A stretch of 64,000 bases of DNA from Myxococcales bacterium (GTDB lineage Bacteria > Myxococcota_A > Polyangia > Polyangiales > Ga0077539): the NCBI GenBank assembly GCA_030652255.1, contig JAUSAZ010000177.1:124001-188000 (forward strand), given 5' to 3'. Of this stretch, positions 39,876 to 48,843 are shown in pieces (the stretch's first letter is position 1; each line of letters begins with the position of its first letter). The position numbers were made by a program, and so were the translations under genes. The notes under the pieces are model-generated. The model saw only the letters and a list, made by a program, of their open reading frames with translations. It was not told where the DNA came from and did not search any database.

Positions 39876-40798
39876 GGCCCATCATCGTCGCGCTGTTCGG
39901 GGTCGAGCTCCCCGCATACTTCGCGATGCTGGCGACGGGCTTCGCGCTGGCCACCCTCATCGGCGCCCGCTGGGTCGGGCGCCTCGGCCACGACCGCGAG
40001 GTCATCATCGACCTCGGCCTCGCGATGGTGGTCGCCGGGGTCATCGGCTCTCGCCTCCTCCACGTCATCGCCGACGGGTACTTCTGGGACTACGTGCACC
40101 TCTGCACCGACCCCGCGAAGGTCTCCTGGCGCATCACCCGCGAGCACTGCCTCCACAGCTCGGTCAACGGCATCTGGGACACCGCGCGCGGCGTCTGCCA
40201 CCCGAAGGAGGCCAACTGCTTCGCGTGGGCGGCCTTCTGGGCGGGCGGGCTCACCTACTACGGCGGCCTCATCGGGGCGACCGGCTACGCGGTGTACTTC
40301 CTCCGCCGCGAGCGCTTCCCCTTCTGGAAGGCCGCCGACATGGCGGGCTTCGCCGTCGCCCTCGGCCTCGCCTGGGGCCGCATGGGCTGCTTCCTCGCGG
40401 GCTGCTGCTTCGGCGTCACCTGCGAGCACCCGTGGGCCGCGTGGTTCCCCCGCTACTCGCCCGCCAGCGAGGCGCAGTTTCGCGCGCACCGCCTGGCCAG
40501 CGAGGCGATGGCCGCGCTCCCGGTGCACCCCACGCAGCTCTACGAGGCCGCCGGCTCCCTCGCCATCGCCGCCATCGGCTACTACGGCATCGCGCCCCGC
40601 AAGCGCTTCGACGGGCAGGTCTTCGTCTTCTTCCTCGCGAGCTACTCCCTCCTGCGCTTCGCCGTGGAGATCCTCCGCAACGACGACCGCGGCGGTCTGC
40701 TCGGGCTCAGCACCTCGCAGCTCATCTCGGTGCTCATCACCGTCGCGCTCATCCCCGTCTACCGCTGGCTCCGCGCCCGATCGCTCGCCGCCGCGTAG
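39872..40798 (+). CDS. lgt: Prolipoprotein diacylglyceryl transferase
   Basis: The 308-residue membrane enzyme transfers diacylglycerol from phosphatidylglycerol to the lipobox Cys. The signature reads 'GRMGCFLAGCCFG' with the conserved Arg, and 'RNDDRG' near the end supplies another conserved Arg. The 'HGGLIG' block of E. coli is 'YGGLIG' here (His to Tyr). An extra loop of about 40 residues with several Cys ('HCLHSS', 'VCHPKEANCF') follows the second segment. GTG 39872 is set by the GTGA overlap with lspA. The last gene of the ileS operon; it converges on the Sel1 gene. Confidence 0.93.
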   Translation: MRPIIVALFGVELPAYFAMLATGFALATLIGARWVGRLGHDREVIIDLGLAMVVAGVIGSRLLHVIADGYFWDYVHLCTDPAKVSWRITREHCLHSSVNGIWDTARGVCHPKEANCFAWAAFWAGGLTYYGGLIGATGYAVYFLRRERFPFWKAADMAGFAVALGLAWGRMGCFLAGCCFGVTCEHPWAAWFPRYSPASEAQFRAHRLASEAMAALPVHPTQLYEAAGSLAIAAIGYYGIAPRKRFDGQVFVFFLASYSLLRFAVEILRNDDRGGLLGLSTSQLISVLITVALIPVYRWLRARSLAAA

Positions 40799-40814
40799 CT
40801 TCGCGTCGGCGTCG

Positions 40815-42455
40815 TCAGCGCGGGGCGCAGGCGCCGGTCACGCCGTCGCGGCACAGCCTCGCGAGGTGCTCGCACGCCGCGCTCACGCCCCCGGCGCAGG
40901 CCTGTCGGAAGAGCGCCGCCGCTGCCGCCGGGTCGGCTGTGACCCCGGTGCCCCGCTCGGTCATCACCCCGAGGTGGCTGCAGCCGAGCATCTCGCCCTG
41001 CGAGCACGCCTGCTGAAACAGGGCCACCGCCATCGGCGGGTTGCGCGGCCCGCCGCGCCCGGCCGAGAGCATCGCGCCGAGGTTGCAGCACGCCCAGAGA
41101 AAGCCGCCGTTGCAGGCCCGCTGATAGAGCGCCGTCGCCAGCGCCGGGTTGGCCGCGACCCCGGCGCCCTCGTCGTACATCCGCCCGAGGTTGCTGCACC
41201 CCGCGAGGCTCCCGTGGTTGCAGGCCCCCTGGTAGAGCCTCGCGAGCCGCGGCGGATCAGCGGGCACCGCCCGTCCTGCCGTCAGCATCGCGGCGCCGCG
41301 CAGGCACCCGTCGGCGTCGCCCGCCTGGCACACCTGCTCGTAGAGCTGCAGCGCCCGCGCGGCGTCGGCGGGCACGCCGCGTCCGGTCTCGTGAGCGGCC
41401 GCGAGGGCCGCGCAGCCGGCCCCGACGTCGTGCGCGCAGGCCCGGCGGAAGAGGGCGGTCGCGGCCGCGAGGTCCGTCGCCACCCCTCTGCCGGACTCGT
41501 AGAGCTGACCGAGGTTGAGGCACATCGCGTGACGCCCGGCGTCGCAGGCCTGCCGGTAGAGCGCCGCGGCCCTCGCCGGGTCGGCGGACACGCCCCGCCC
41601 GGTGTCGTAGAGGCGGCCCAGCGCGCCGCAGCCCTGCACCTCGTGGGCGTCGCAGGCCTGCTGGTAGAGCGTCGCCGCGGCGGCGGGGTCGGCCGCGACG
41701 CCGCGACCGGCCTCGTAGAGCGCGCCGAGGTTGACGCACCCGAGCAGGTCATGGCCGTCGCAGGCCTGCCGGAAGAGCGCCAGCGCGAACTCCGGGTTGC
41801 GCGGCACCCCGCGGCCGGCGTCGTGCAGCCGCCCGAGGCCCGTGCACCCGGCGGTGCAGCCGCGGTTGCAGGCGTCCTGGTAGTGCCGCGCTGCGAGCGC
41901 CTCGTCGCGCGCCACCCCGCGGCCGTCTTCGTACATGCCCGCGAGGTTGTAACAACCCGCGCCGCCGCCGCCGAAGCACGCCTGGCCGAAGCGCAGCACC
42001 GCGGCGGCCTCGTCGCGCGCCACCCCGCGGCCGTCCTGGAAGAGCAGCCCGAGGCGGTTGCAGGCCGCCGCGTCGCCGAAGGAGCAGGCCAGGGTGTAGA
42101 GGGGCGCCGCGCGGGCCGGGTCGGCGGCCACCCCGCGGCCGTCGTCGAGCATCGTCGCGAGGTTGTAACAACCCCCGTGGTCGCGGCGCGCGCAGGCCCG
42201 GCGGAAGAGCGCGACGGCGTGCGCCTCGTCGCGCGCGCCCCCGCGCCCCTCGGCGAAGGCGACGCCCGCCTCGCGACATGCGCTCCCGTTGCCGCGCGCG
42301 CAGAGGCGCTCGAGCGCCGCGCGGTCGGGCGGGGCCGCTGGCGCAGGCTGGGCCGCGCACGGGGCCCGGAGCCCGAGCAGGGTGAGCGCGCCCGCGAGGA
42401 GCGCCGGGACGACGGCGCGGCGACGGAGGCCGTGGGGCGTGCTCAGGGGCAACAC
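40815..42455 (-). CDS. Secreted Cys-rich Sel1-repeat protein
   Basis: After a signal peptide ending about 'LRAPCAAQP', the 546-residue protein is an array of roughly 12 Sel1-like repeats of 36 residues. Each follows the pattern 'GRGV..DP..A..L...AC..G...GC.NLG..Y..G', with one disulfide-ready Cys pair per repeat, as in Helicobacter Hcp proteins. Such solenoids act as protein-interaction scaffolds in the periplasm or outside the cell. The start is uncertain: GTG 42455 is chosen (13-base overlap with the kinase gene), TTG 42452 is next, and CTG 42446 overlaps the kinase stop as CTGA. It is cotranscribed with the kinase. Confidence 0.82.
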   Translation of the reverse strand: MLPLSTPHGLRRRAVVPALLAGALTLLGLRAPCAAQPAPAAPPDRAALERLCARGNGSACREAGVAFAEGRGGARDEAHAVALFRRACARRDHGGCYNLATMLDDGRGVAADPARAAPLYTLACSFGDAAACNRLGLLFQDGRGVARDEAAAVLRFGQACFGGGGAGCYNLAGMYEDGRGVARDEALAARHYQDACNRGCTAGCTGLGRLHDAGRGVPRNPEFALALFRQACDGHDLLGCVNLGALYEAGRGVAADPAAAATLYQQACDAHEVQGCGALGRLYDTGRGVSADPARAAALYRQACDAGRHAMCLNLGQLYESGRGVATDLAAATALFRRACAHDVGAGCAALAAAHETGRGVPADAARALQLYEQVCQAGDADGCLRGAAMLTAGRAVPADPPRLARLYQGACNHGSLAGCSNLGRMYDEGAGVAANPALATALYQRACNGGFLWACCNLGAMLSAGRGGPRNPPMAVALFQQACSQGEMLGCSHLGVMTERGTGVTADPAAAAALFRQACAGGVSAACEHLARLCRDGVTGACAPR

Positions 42456-43984
42456 CAGCCGATGCCTCCGACGATGTCGACGCAGCCCGCCGAGCGCGCC
42501 GCGCCCTCCGACTCGCTGTGGGAGGGGAAGTACGGCGCCACCGCCCAGGCGCGACGCGGACGGGGCGAACCCGCGCAGGAGGAGTCCCAGTCGGGCCGTC
42601 GGCGGAAGGTGTGCCCGACCGCGCGCGGCACGCTGTGGAAGACCGCGGCGGGCCTCGTCGGCGACGCCGCCGGCACCGCACGCACCGTCGCCGCGGGCGG
42701 GGGCGTCGTCGGAGGCGCCGGGGGTACGTCGGCGGGGGGGAGCGTCCGCGCGGGGGAGGGCGGCACGATGGTCACCTCCGGCGCGACCGTCGCGACGTGC
42801 AACGCAACGCCCTGCGGAGCCTGTCGGCGGTGCTGGAAGAGCGCGACGCCCGCCGCCGTGACGAGCAGCGCGGGGATCAGCACATAGGCGAGCGCAAGCT
42901 TGTTGCGGCGCGCGCCGGGCGAGGTGCGCGACCCGGCGGCGAGCGTGGCCATGTACTCGATGTCCGCCCCGGCGCCCGAGGGCGAGTGCTCGACCGTCGG
43001 CGTCGGAGCGATCCGGTCGGGCGAGCTGAGCGAGGCCTCGGCGCCAGAGAGCCGCGGGTTGGCGGAGGGGAAGGTGACCCGCCGCCTGCCCTCCGAGAGG
43101 ATCGGCAGCAGCGCGCTGACGGCCTCGGCCGCGTCGCTGAAGCGCCCCTCCGGCGGGCGCGTGAGGCACCGCGCGAACCACGCGTCGAAGGCCGCGGGGA
43201 GCGACGCCGTGACGCCGTGCTCGGCGGCGCGCTTCGACGCGGGCTCGATCACGGAGATCAGGATCTCGACCACGAGGGCCTCGATGGTGGTGTTCTCGCG
43301 GTGGGCGCTCTTCCAGTAGTACTCGCCGGTGAGCGCCCAGAAGGCGAGCAGCCCCAGCGCCCACACGTCGGCCGAGGCGCGGATGACCCCGCCGTTGCAC
43401 TGCTCGGGCGGCATCCAGAGCGGCGAGCCGAGCACCGAGCCCGTGTCGACGCCCGCGACCGAGCCGCGCACCACCTTGGCGATGCCGAAGTCGAGGAGCT
43501 TCACCGTGAAGGGCACGTCCGCGCGGAGCGACGTGGCGACGAAGATGTTCTCGGGCTTGATGTCGCGGTGCACGATGCCCGCGGCGTGCGCGGCCGCGAG
43601 GGCGTGCCCGACGTGCTCGAAGACCGTGCACACCTCGTCCGGGGAGAGCTTCCCGCGGCGCTCCACCATGGCGTCGAGGGTCTCGCCGTCGAGGAGTTCC
43701 ATCACCAACCACGGGGCGCCGGTCTCGGCGTCCACCCCGGCGGAGATGACCTTCACGGCGTGCTCGCTCTTGATGAGCGCCCGCACCCGGGCCTCCTGGA
43801 GGAACCGCTCGCGGGTGCGCTGGTCGCTCACCAGGTGCGGCTGCATCACCTTGAGCGCGCGGTGCTCGCCCGTGGAGAGCTGTTCGACCACGTACACCGC
43901 GCCCATGCCCCCCTCGTCGAGCGGGCGCACGACCCGGAAGTCGTGGGCGAAGGTTGCGCCGGGTTCAAACTGGGCCGCTGCCAT
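42443..43984 (-). CDS. Membrane-anchored Ser/Thr protein kinase
   Basis: The 513-residue protein has a Hanks-type kinase domain at about 15-275: glycine loop 'LDEGGMGAVY', Lys45 in 'HRALKVMQ', Glu64 in 'FLQEAR', catalytic 'HRDIKPEN' at 139-146, 'LLDFGIAK' and 'GSPLWMPPEQ'. A linker leads to one membrane segment ('LALAYVLIPALLVTAAGVAL') near 370-390 and an extracytoplasmic Pro/Ala-rich tail with Cys residues at the end ('WCCP'). It probably senses an outside signal and phosphorylates cytoplasmic proteins. It is followed by the secreted Sel1 protein in the same operon, a plausible partner. ATG 43984 lies 9 bases after a TATATC box. Confidence 0.92.
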   Translation of the reverse strand: MAAAQFEPGATFAHDFRVVRPLDEGGMGAVYVVEQLSTGEHRALKVMQPHLVSDQRTRERFLQEARVRALIKSEHAVKVISAGVDAETGAPWLVMELLDGETLDAMVERRGKLSPDEVCTVFEHVGHALAAAHAAGIVHRDIKPENIFVATSLRADVPFTVKLLDFGIAKVVRGSVAGVDTGSVLGSPLWMPPEQCNGGVIRASADVWALGLLAFWALTGEYYWKSAHRENTTIEALVVEILISVIEPASKRAAEHGVTASLPAAFDAWFARCLTRPPEGRFSDAAEAVSALLPILSEGRRRVTFPSANPRLSGAEASLSSPDRIAPTPTVEHSPSGAGADIEYMATLAAGSRTSPGARRNKLALAYVLIPALLVTAAGVALFQHRRQAPQGVALHVATVAPEVTIVPPSPARTLPPADVPPAPPTTPPPAATVRAVPAASPTRPAAVFHSVPRAVGHTFRRRPDWDSSCAGSPRPRRAWAVAPYFPSHSESEGAARSAGCVDIVGGIGWCCP

Positions 43985-43993
43985 CGGTGCGCA

Positions 43994-43999
43994 GATATA
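43994..43999 (-). promoter_or_regulatory. -10 box of the kinase/Sel1 operon
   Basis: TATATC on the minus strand ends 9 bases before ATG 43984 without any Shine-Dalgarno. The -35 region (CTGTCG, 17 bases up) is weak. Confidence 0.4.
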
Positions 44000-44050
44000 C
44001 GCTCAATCGCGCCCCGCGACAGCCGCGGCCCCGGCTCGGGCCCACTCCGC

Positions 44051-45316
44051 TCAGGCCCACTCCCGGAGCACGCCCCCCGACACCGTCGCGAGGGCCCGCG
44101 GGCTCCCCAGCATGTACGGCAGCGCCTCCCAGCCCGGGAGGTCGAGCACCGCGACGTCCGCCCGCGCCCCGGGCACCAGCCGTCCACGGTCACCCAGGTC
44201 GAGGCACTCGGCCGCGGCGGCCGTGATGGCGAACCACGCCTCCACGGTCGACAGCCCCATCTGCCGCACCCCGAAGGCCGCCATCAAGGGCAGCGCGTCG
44301 CAGTGGCTCGTCCCGGGGTTGTTGTCCGTCGCGAGGGCCACCGCCACCCCCAGCGCCCGCATCCGCCGCGCGTCGGGCATCGCCTGACCCAGCGAGAACG
44401 CCGCGCCCGGCAGCAGCACCGCCGTCACGCCCGCCGCCGCCATCGCGCGCAGCCCCGCGTCGCCCACGTGCTCCAGGTGGTCCGCGCTCGCCGCGCCCAG
44501 CGCCGCCGCGAGCTCGGCCCCGCCCACGTCCTCGAACTGGCCCACGTGCAGCCGCGCGCGCAGCCCCAGCGCCCGGGCGCGCTCCAGCGTCGGCGCGCAC
44601 TCCGCCACGCTGAAGCCCGGCCCATCCACGTACGCGTCGATGAAGCGCGCGTCGCCTTCGCGCACCACCGCGTCGAGCATCCGACCCGCCACCGTCGCGA
44701 GGTAGCGCGCCCGCCCGTCGTCCGTCCCCCGGAGCTCCGGCGGAACCGCGTGCAGCCCGAGGAAGGTCGGCACCACCCGCTCGCCCATCGAGCGCGCCAC
44801 CTTCAGCGATCGCAGCTCGTGGCCCGTCTCCAGCGCGTAGCCCGACTTCACCTCGACGGTCGTCGTGCCGAAGCGCGCCATGGCGTCGAGGCGCCTCGCC
44901 AGCGTCGCTCGCAGCGCCTCGTCCGACGCCGCCCGCAGCGCCCTCACGCTCGCCGCGATGCCTCCGCCCTTCGCGGCGATCTCCGCGTACCCCGCTCCCT
45001 GCACCCGGAGCGAGAACTCCCCCGCGCGGTGCCCCACGAACAGCGCGTGCGTGTGCGCGTCGACCAGGCCCGGCGTGAGCATCGCGTCGCCGACGTCGAT
45101 CACCGTGGCGCCCGCTGTCAGGCTCACCGCCCGCTCGACCTCCGCGGTGCGGCCCACCGCGACGATGCGGTCGTCGGCGATGGCCACCGCGCCGTCCTCG
45201 ATGAGCCCGAGCGGGGCCGGGTCGAAGTCCGCCCGCGCTGCGCTGGGGGGGAGTCGCCCCGCGCAGGTGAGCAGCTCGCGTGCGTGGCGCAGCAGCAGGT
45301 TGGCCGCGACCCTCAC
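44051..45316 (-). CDS. hutI: Imidazolonepropionase
   Basis: The 421-residue amidohydrolase hydrolyses imidazolonepropionate to formiminoglutamate, the third step of histidine breakdown. The metal-binding 'GLVDAHTHALFVGHRAGEF' is intact, as are 'KSGYAL', 'FLGLHAVPPEL' and the Asp of 'ALATDNNPGTS'. GTG 45316 is the start, 4 bases after the hutU stop, so the two genes form an operon in pathway order. No hutH (histidase) is in the window. Confidence 0.94.
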   Translation of the reverse strand: MRVAANLLLRHARELLTCAGRLPPSAARADFDPAPLGLIEDGAVAIADDRIVAVGRTAEVERAVSLTAGATVIDVGDAMLTPGLVDAHTHALFVGHRAGEFSLRVQGAGYAEIAAKGGGIAASVRALRAASDEALRATLARRLDAMARFGTTTVEVKSGYALETGHELRSLKVARSMGERVVPTFLGLHAVPPELRGTDDGRARYLATVAGRMLDAVVREGDARFIDAYVDGPGFSVAECAPTLERARALGLRARLHVGQFEDVGGAELAAALGAASADHLEHVGDAGLRAMAAAGVTAVLLPGAAFSLGQAMPDARRMRALGVAVALATDNNPGTSHCDALPLMAAFGVRQMGLSTVEAWFAITAAAAECLDLGDRGRLVPGARADVAVLDLPGWEALPYMLGSPRALATVSGGVLREWA

Positions 45317-45320
45317 GGCA

Positions 45321-46988
45321 TCAGCCCACCCGGTGCGGGACCCGCACGCCGCGCTCGGCGGCGAAGTCCACCGCGCGCTCGTAGCCCGCGTCGGCGTGGC
45401 GGATCACCCCCATCCCGGGGTCGCTGGTGAGCACCCGCTCCAGGCGCCGCGCGGCCCCGTCGGTGCCGTCGGCCACCACCACCATGCCCGCGTGGATGCT
45501 GTTGCCGATGCCCACGCCGCCGCCGTGGTGCACGCTCACCCACGACGCCCCCGCCGCGCAGTTGACCAGCGCGTTGAGGATCGGCCAGTCGGCGATCGCG
45601 TCCGAGCCGTCGAGCATCGCCTCGGTCTCGCGGTGCGGCGACGCCACCGAGCCGCAGTCCAGGTGGTCGCGCCCGATCACGATGGGCGCCTTCACCTTGC
45701 CGGTGCGCACCAGGTCGTTGAAGACGAGGCCGACCTTCGCGCGGTCGCCGTAGCCCAGCCAGCAGATGCGCGCGGGCAATCCCTGGTAGGCCACCCGCTC
45801 GGAGGCGAGCTTGATCCACTGGCGCAGCGACGGGTCGTCGGGCACGGCTTCGAGCACCGCGCGGTCGGTGACGGCGATGTCCTCCGGGTCGCCGGAGAGC
45901 GCCACCCACCGGAAGGGGCCGCGCCCCACGCAGAACTGCGGTCGGATGTACTGCGGGATGAAGCCCGGGATCTCGAAGGCGTCGTGCGCCCCGGCGAGCA
46001 GCGCCTCGGCCCGGATGTTGTTGCCGTAGTCGCACGCGATCACCCCGGCGCGCTGCATGTCGCGCATCGCGCGTATCTCCATCGCCATGCCCTCCCGCGC
46101 GCGGGTGACGTACCCGTCGGGGTCCGCCGCCCGCAGCGCCGCGGCGTCGACGAGCGTGAGCCCGGGCGGGACGTAGCCGTGGAGCGGGTCGTGCGCCGAG
46201 GTCTGCTCGGTGACGAAGTCGGGCAGCGCGTTGCGGCGCACCAGCTCGGGGTAGACCTCCGCGGCGTTGCCCACGAGGCCCACGGAGATCACCTCGCCCG
46301 ACGCGCAGGCGTCGCGGATCCACCCGAGCGCCTCGTCGAGCGAGTCCGTCGCGCGGTCGACGTAGCGGGTCTCCAGACGCCGCTGCACCCGGGCCGGGTC
46401 GACCTCCACGGCGAGGCAGCAGGCGTGGTTCATCGTGGCCGCGAGGGGCTGCGCGCCGCCCATCCCCCCGAGGCCCGCGGTGAGGATCCAGCGCCCGCGC
46501 CACGAGTCGTCGAAGTGCTGCCGCGCGGCCTCGGCGAAGGTCTCGTAGGTGCCCTGGAGGATCCCCTGCGTGCCGATGTAGATCCAGCTCCCGGCGGTCA
46601 TCTGGCCGAACATGATCAGCCCCTGGGCTTCGAGCCGGCGGAAGTGCTCCCAGGTCGCCCACTTCGGCACGAGCAGCGAGTTGGCGAGCAGGACCCTCGG
46701 CGCGTCCTCGTGCGTGCGGAAGCGCCCGACGGCCTTACCCGACTGGATAAGCAGGGTCTCGTCGCCCCCGAGGTCGCGCAGCTCGCGCACGATCACGTCG
46801 AAGGCGGGCCAACTGCGTGCAGCCTTTCCCGTTCCTCCGTACACGACCAGGTCCGCCGGGCGCTCGGCCACCTCGGGGTCGAGGTTGTTCATCAGCATGC
46901 GAAGCGCCGCTTCCTGGGGCCATCCCCGGCAGGAGAGCGAGGCGCCGCGGGGCGCGCGGACGATGCGAGAGCCGTTGGGCGAGTCCAT
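45321..46988 (-). CDS. hutU: Urocanate hydratase
   Basis: The 555-residue NAD-dependent enzyme hydrates urocanate to imidazolonepropionate, the second step of histidine degradation. The family blocks '[17 protein letters not shown]', '[17 protein letters not shown]', '[19 protein letters not shown]' (with the active-site Cys) and 'DYGNNIR' are intact, and the length matches the family (about 555). ATG 46988 is taken because a TACGTT box lies 7 bases before it and the N-terminus '[15 protein letters not shown]' aligns with relatives; a longer reading from 47048 adds an unconserved 20 residues that would cross the promoter. It is divergent from the KOW-domain gene. Confidence 0.96.
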   Translation of the reverse strand: MDSPNGSRIVRAPRGASLSCRGWPQEAALRMLMNNLDPEVAERPADLVVYGGTGKAARSWPAFDVIVRELRDLGGDETLLIQSGKAVGRFRTHEDAPRVLLANSLLVPKWATWEHFRRLEAQGLIMFGQMTAGSWIYIGTQGILQGTYETFAEAARQHFDDSWRGRWILTAGLGGMGGAQPLAATMNHACCLAVEVDPARVQRRLETRYVDRATDSLDEALGWIRDACASGEVISVGLVGNAAEVYPELVRRNALPDFVTEQTSAHDPLHGYVPPGLTLVDAAALRAADPDGYVTRAREGMAMEIRAMRDMQRAGVIACDYGNNIRAEALLAGAHDAFEIPGFIPQYIRPQFCVGRGPFRWVALSGDPEDIAVTDRAVLEAVPDDPSLRQWIKLASERVAYQGLPARICWLGYGDRAKVGLVFNDLVRTGKVKAPIVIGRDHLDCGSVASPHRETEAMLDGSDAIADWPILNALVNCAAGASWVSVHHGGGVGIGNSIHAGMVVVADGTDGAARRLERVLTSDPGMGVIRHADAGYERAVDFAAERGVRVPHRVG

Positions 46989-46995
46989 GGCCCGA

Positions 46996-47025
46996 AACGT
47001 AGGGGAGGGGCGGCGCGGGCGGCAA
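46996..47025 (-). promoter_or_regulatory. hutU promoter, TTGCCG-N18-TACGTT
   Basis: On the minus strand TTGCCG (47020-47025), 18 bases and TACGTT (46996-47001) end 7 bases before ATG 46988. No Shine-Dalgarno is present, so the message is predicted to be leaderless. Confidence 0.55.
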
Positions 47026-47037
47026 CCGACGAACGCG

Positions 47038-47065
47038 TTGACCTGCACAGCACGGCGCGTATGTT
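47038..47065 (+). promoter_or_regulatory. Promoter of the KOW-domain gene
   Basis: TTGACC (47038-47043), 16 bases and TATGTT (47060-47065) give a transcript starting near 47072, just ahead of the GAGGAG ribosome site at 47073-47078. Confidence 0.5.
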
Positions 47066-47085
47066 CGCGCCCGAGGAGATACCGC

Positions 47086-48297
47086 GTGAGTTTCCAGGGT
47101 TTCAGCGCGTCGGAGTTCGACGCCTACGCGCCCCCAAGGGCCAGCTCCAACGCCTTCAACCGACCGCGCCTGGAAGCGAGGGAGAAGGCCATGGCGCTCG
47201 GTCGCGTGATGCAGGCCGACGCCACGGCGCTCGGCGTCGCGCTCGAGCTGCGCGCCAGCGACGAGCACCCCTCGCTCTGGAACAAGCGCTCCGTCACCGC
47301 GCAGTGGGTCTTCCTGTGGCGCGACGCCGACGCGCGCCGCGCGCTCGAGGCCCTGCTCGACGACGGCCGTTCGCTCCAGGCCACCCTCAGCGACCCGACG
47401 CCCTTCTTCCGCCACGCCTTCCTCGCGCTCCACGTCGACGGCGAGGGGGTCGAGGTCTCGCTCCGCGTCCACGGCGACGCCTGGGTCGACGCGCGCAACC
47501 TCCGGGCCCGCTGCGCCTCGCCCGAGGGCCGCGCCGCCCTCGTCGCCGCCCTGCGCGCGCTGCCCGAAGACTTCGTCCTGGGCGTGACCGACGCCGCCCG
47601 GGTGTCCGTGCGCGACGTCACCGACGCCACCCTCGACGAGGCCCTGGCCGCGTGGTCGCGCCCCTCGCAGTGGTGGTCCGTCGGCTGGCCGCTCTCCCGC
47701 GCGGTGGTGCTCGACCAGGCGGGCGCGCTCGAAGAGCCCATCCTCGCGGCCTTCCGCGCGCTGGTGCCCATCTACCGCCTCGTCGCGTGGTCGCGCGACA
47801 ACGACCTCATCGCGGTCGACCGCGCGCTCGCCGAGGCCCAGGCCGAGCGTGCCGCCCACGCCCTCGAAGCCGCCGCCCGCGACTCCGAGTGGCAGACCCG
47901 ACACGACGCCGAGATCGCCCGGCGCCGCGACCTCGCCGCCGTGGAGACCCGCGAGCGCCTCGCGGCGATGGACCGTCCGCGCCCCGCGTTCACCCGCGCC
48001 GCAAACGCCGCGTCCGACGCCCGTCCCGCGGCGCACCCCGCGCCCGCCGCGCCGCCTGCCCCCCGGGCGGCACCGCCGGTCGCCCGCGCGGAGGCCCCGG
48101 TCGCGAAGATCACTTTACCCGTGGTGGTAAACCCCGAGGCCGCGCTCCAGCCGGGCGTGCGGGTCCAGGTGAAGTCCGGCCCCTTCGCGGGCAAGGTGGG
48201 CGCCATCGTCGAGCGCGACGTGCGCGGCGCGAAGGTGTCCTTCGGGCTGCTCTCGGCGCGGGTGAACCTCGCCGACCTCGACGCCCTCCCGACCTGA
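47086..48297 (+). CDS. KOW-domain hypothetical protein
   Basis: The 403-residue protein starts at GTG 47086 with GAGGAG 7 bases upstream. The N-terminal two-thirds is a mixed alpha/beta domain that I do not recognise, with a Trp-rich patch '[20 protein letters not shown]' near residues 195-215. A charged helical segment and an Ala/Pro hinge follow. The last 45 residues are a KOW/NusG-like unit: '[20 protein letters not shown]' then a short strand pair. KOW units bind RNA or ribosomal proteins, so a translation or transcription role is possible but not shown. It converges on the next small gene with a 7-base gap. Confidence 0.6.
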   Translation: MSFQGFSASEFDAYAPPRASSNAFNRPRLEAREKAMALGRVMQADATALGVALELRASDEHPSLWNKRSVTAQWVFLWRDADARRALEALLDDGRSLQATLSDPTPFFRHAFLALHVDGEGVEVSLRVHGDAWVDARNLRARCASPEGRAALVAALRALPEDFVLGVTDAARVSVRDVTDATLDEALAAWSRPSQWWSVGWPLSRAVVLDQAGALEEPILAAFRALVPIYRLVAWSRDNDLIAVDRALAEAQAERAAHALEAAARDSEWQTRHDAEIARRRDLAAVETRERLAAMDRPRPAFTRAANAASDARPAAHPAPAAPPAPRAAPPVARAEAPVAKITLPVVVNPEAALQPGVRVQVKSGPFAGKVGAIVERDVRGAKVSFGLLSARVNLADLDALPT

Positions 48298-48304
48298 ACC
48301 CCCC

Positions 48305-48766
48305 CTACGCGCTGCCCTCTCCGCTGCCGCCGGCGCCTCCCTCCGGTGGGGCCGGGGGCTTCTTCGTGTGGGTGCTCTTGATGCGGGTGCGGGCCTGCAC
48401 GTCGGGGCGCACGGTGCCTTCGCCGTTCTCGTCCTCCACGCTCTTGAAGCGCACCTCCATCTTCACCTCGAAGGCGAGGCCCGTGAGCACCTTCTTCATG
48501 TCCGAGGCGAAGCTGGTGCTCGTCAGGAAGTCGCGGATCTCCTTGGCGACGACCGAGTAGATCCCCTTCTTGGTCTCGTCGACCTGGTCGAGCAGGGCGT
48601 GCGCGACCTCCTTGGGCAGCCGGGTCTTCTCGACGAAGGACCGCACCGTGTCCTCGCTGCGGCTGATGGCGTCGATGCCCGACTCGATGCCCTTCTTGAC
48701 GAAGCGCTCGAGCAGCCCCGACCGCTCCGGCTCCGACGCTTCGCTCTCGGTCTTCTTCTCGTCCAT
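48305..48766 (-). CDS. Small helical protein, phasin-like in appearance
   Basis: This 153-residue soluble protein has a charged N-terminus ('MDEKKTESEASEPERSG'), an amphipathic helical core of about 70 residues ('LLERFVKKGIESGIDAISRS'), one beta stretch ('FEVKMEVRFKSVEDE') and a Pro/Gly tail. The helical core with 'EVAHALLDQVDETKKGIYSV' looks like polymer-granule or membrane-associated coiled coils, but I cannot assign a family. ATG 48766 has GGGAGG upstream and a strong promoter 14 bases away. Confidence 0.6.
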   Translation of the reverse strand: MDEKKTESEASEPERSGLLERFVKKGIESGIDAISRSEDTVRSFVEKTRLPKEVAHALLDQVDETKKGIYSVVAKEIRDFLTSTSFASDMKKVLTGLAFEVKMEVRFKSVEDENGEGTVRPDVQARTRIKSTHTKKPPAPPEGGAGGSGEGSA

Positions 48767-48780
48767 GGCCCTCCCGCGGC

Positions 48781-48810
48781 ACCCTACGAGCGCGCCGTCC
48801 CGGGCGTCAA
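48781..48810 (-). promoter_or_regulatory. Promoter TTGACG-N18-TAGGGT
   Basis: On the minus strand TTGACG (48805-48810), 18 bases and TAGGGT (48781-48786) lie 14 bases before ATG 48766. A GGGAGG ribosome site falls in the gap, so this unit has a short leader. Confidence 0.6.
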
Positions 48811-48825
48811 CGGGCGCGCGATGTG

Positions 48826-48834
48826 TGCTACCGA
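48826..48834 (+). promoter_or_regulatory. Extended -10 box of the GT4 gene
   Basis: TG-C-TACCGA, with TACCGA at 48829-48834, ends 9 bases before ATG 48844 and has no Shine-Dalgarno after it. It overlaps the divergent promoter region. Confidence 0.4.
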
Positions 48835-48843
48835 CGCCCCGCC

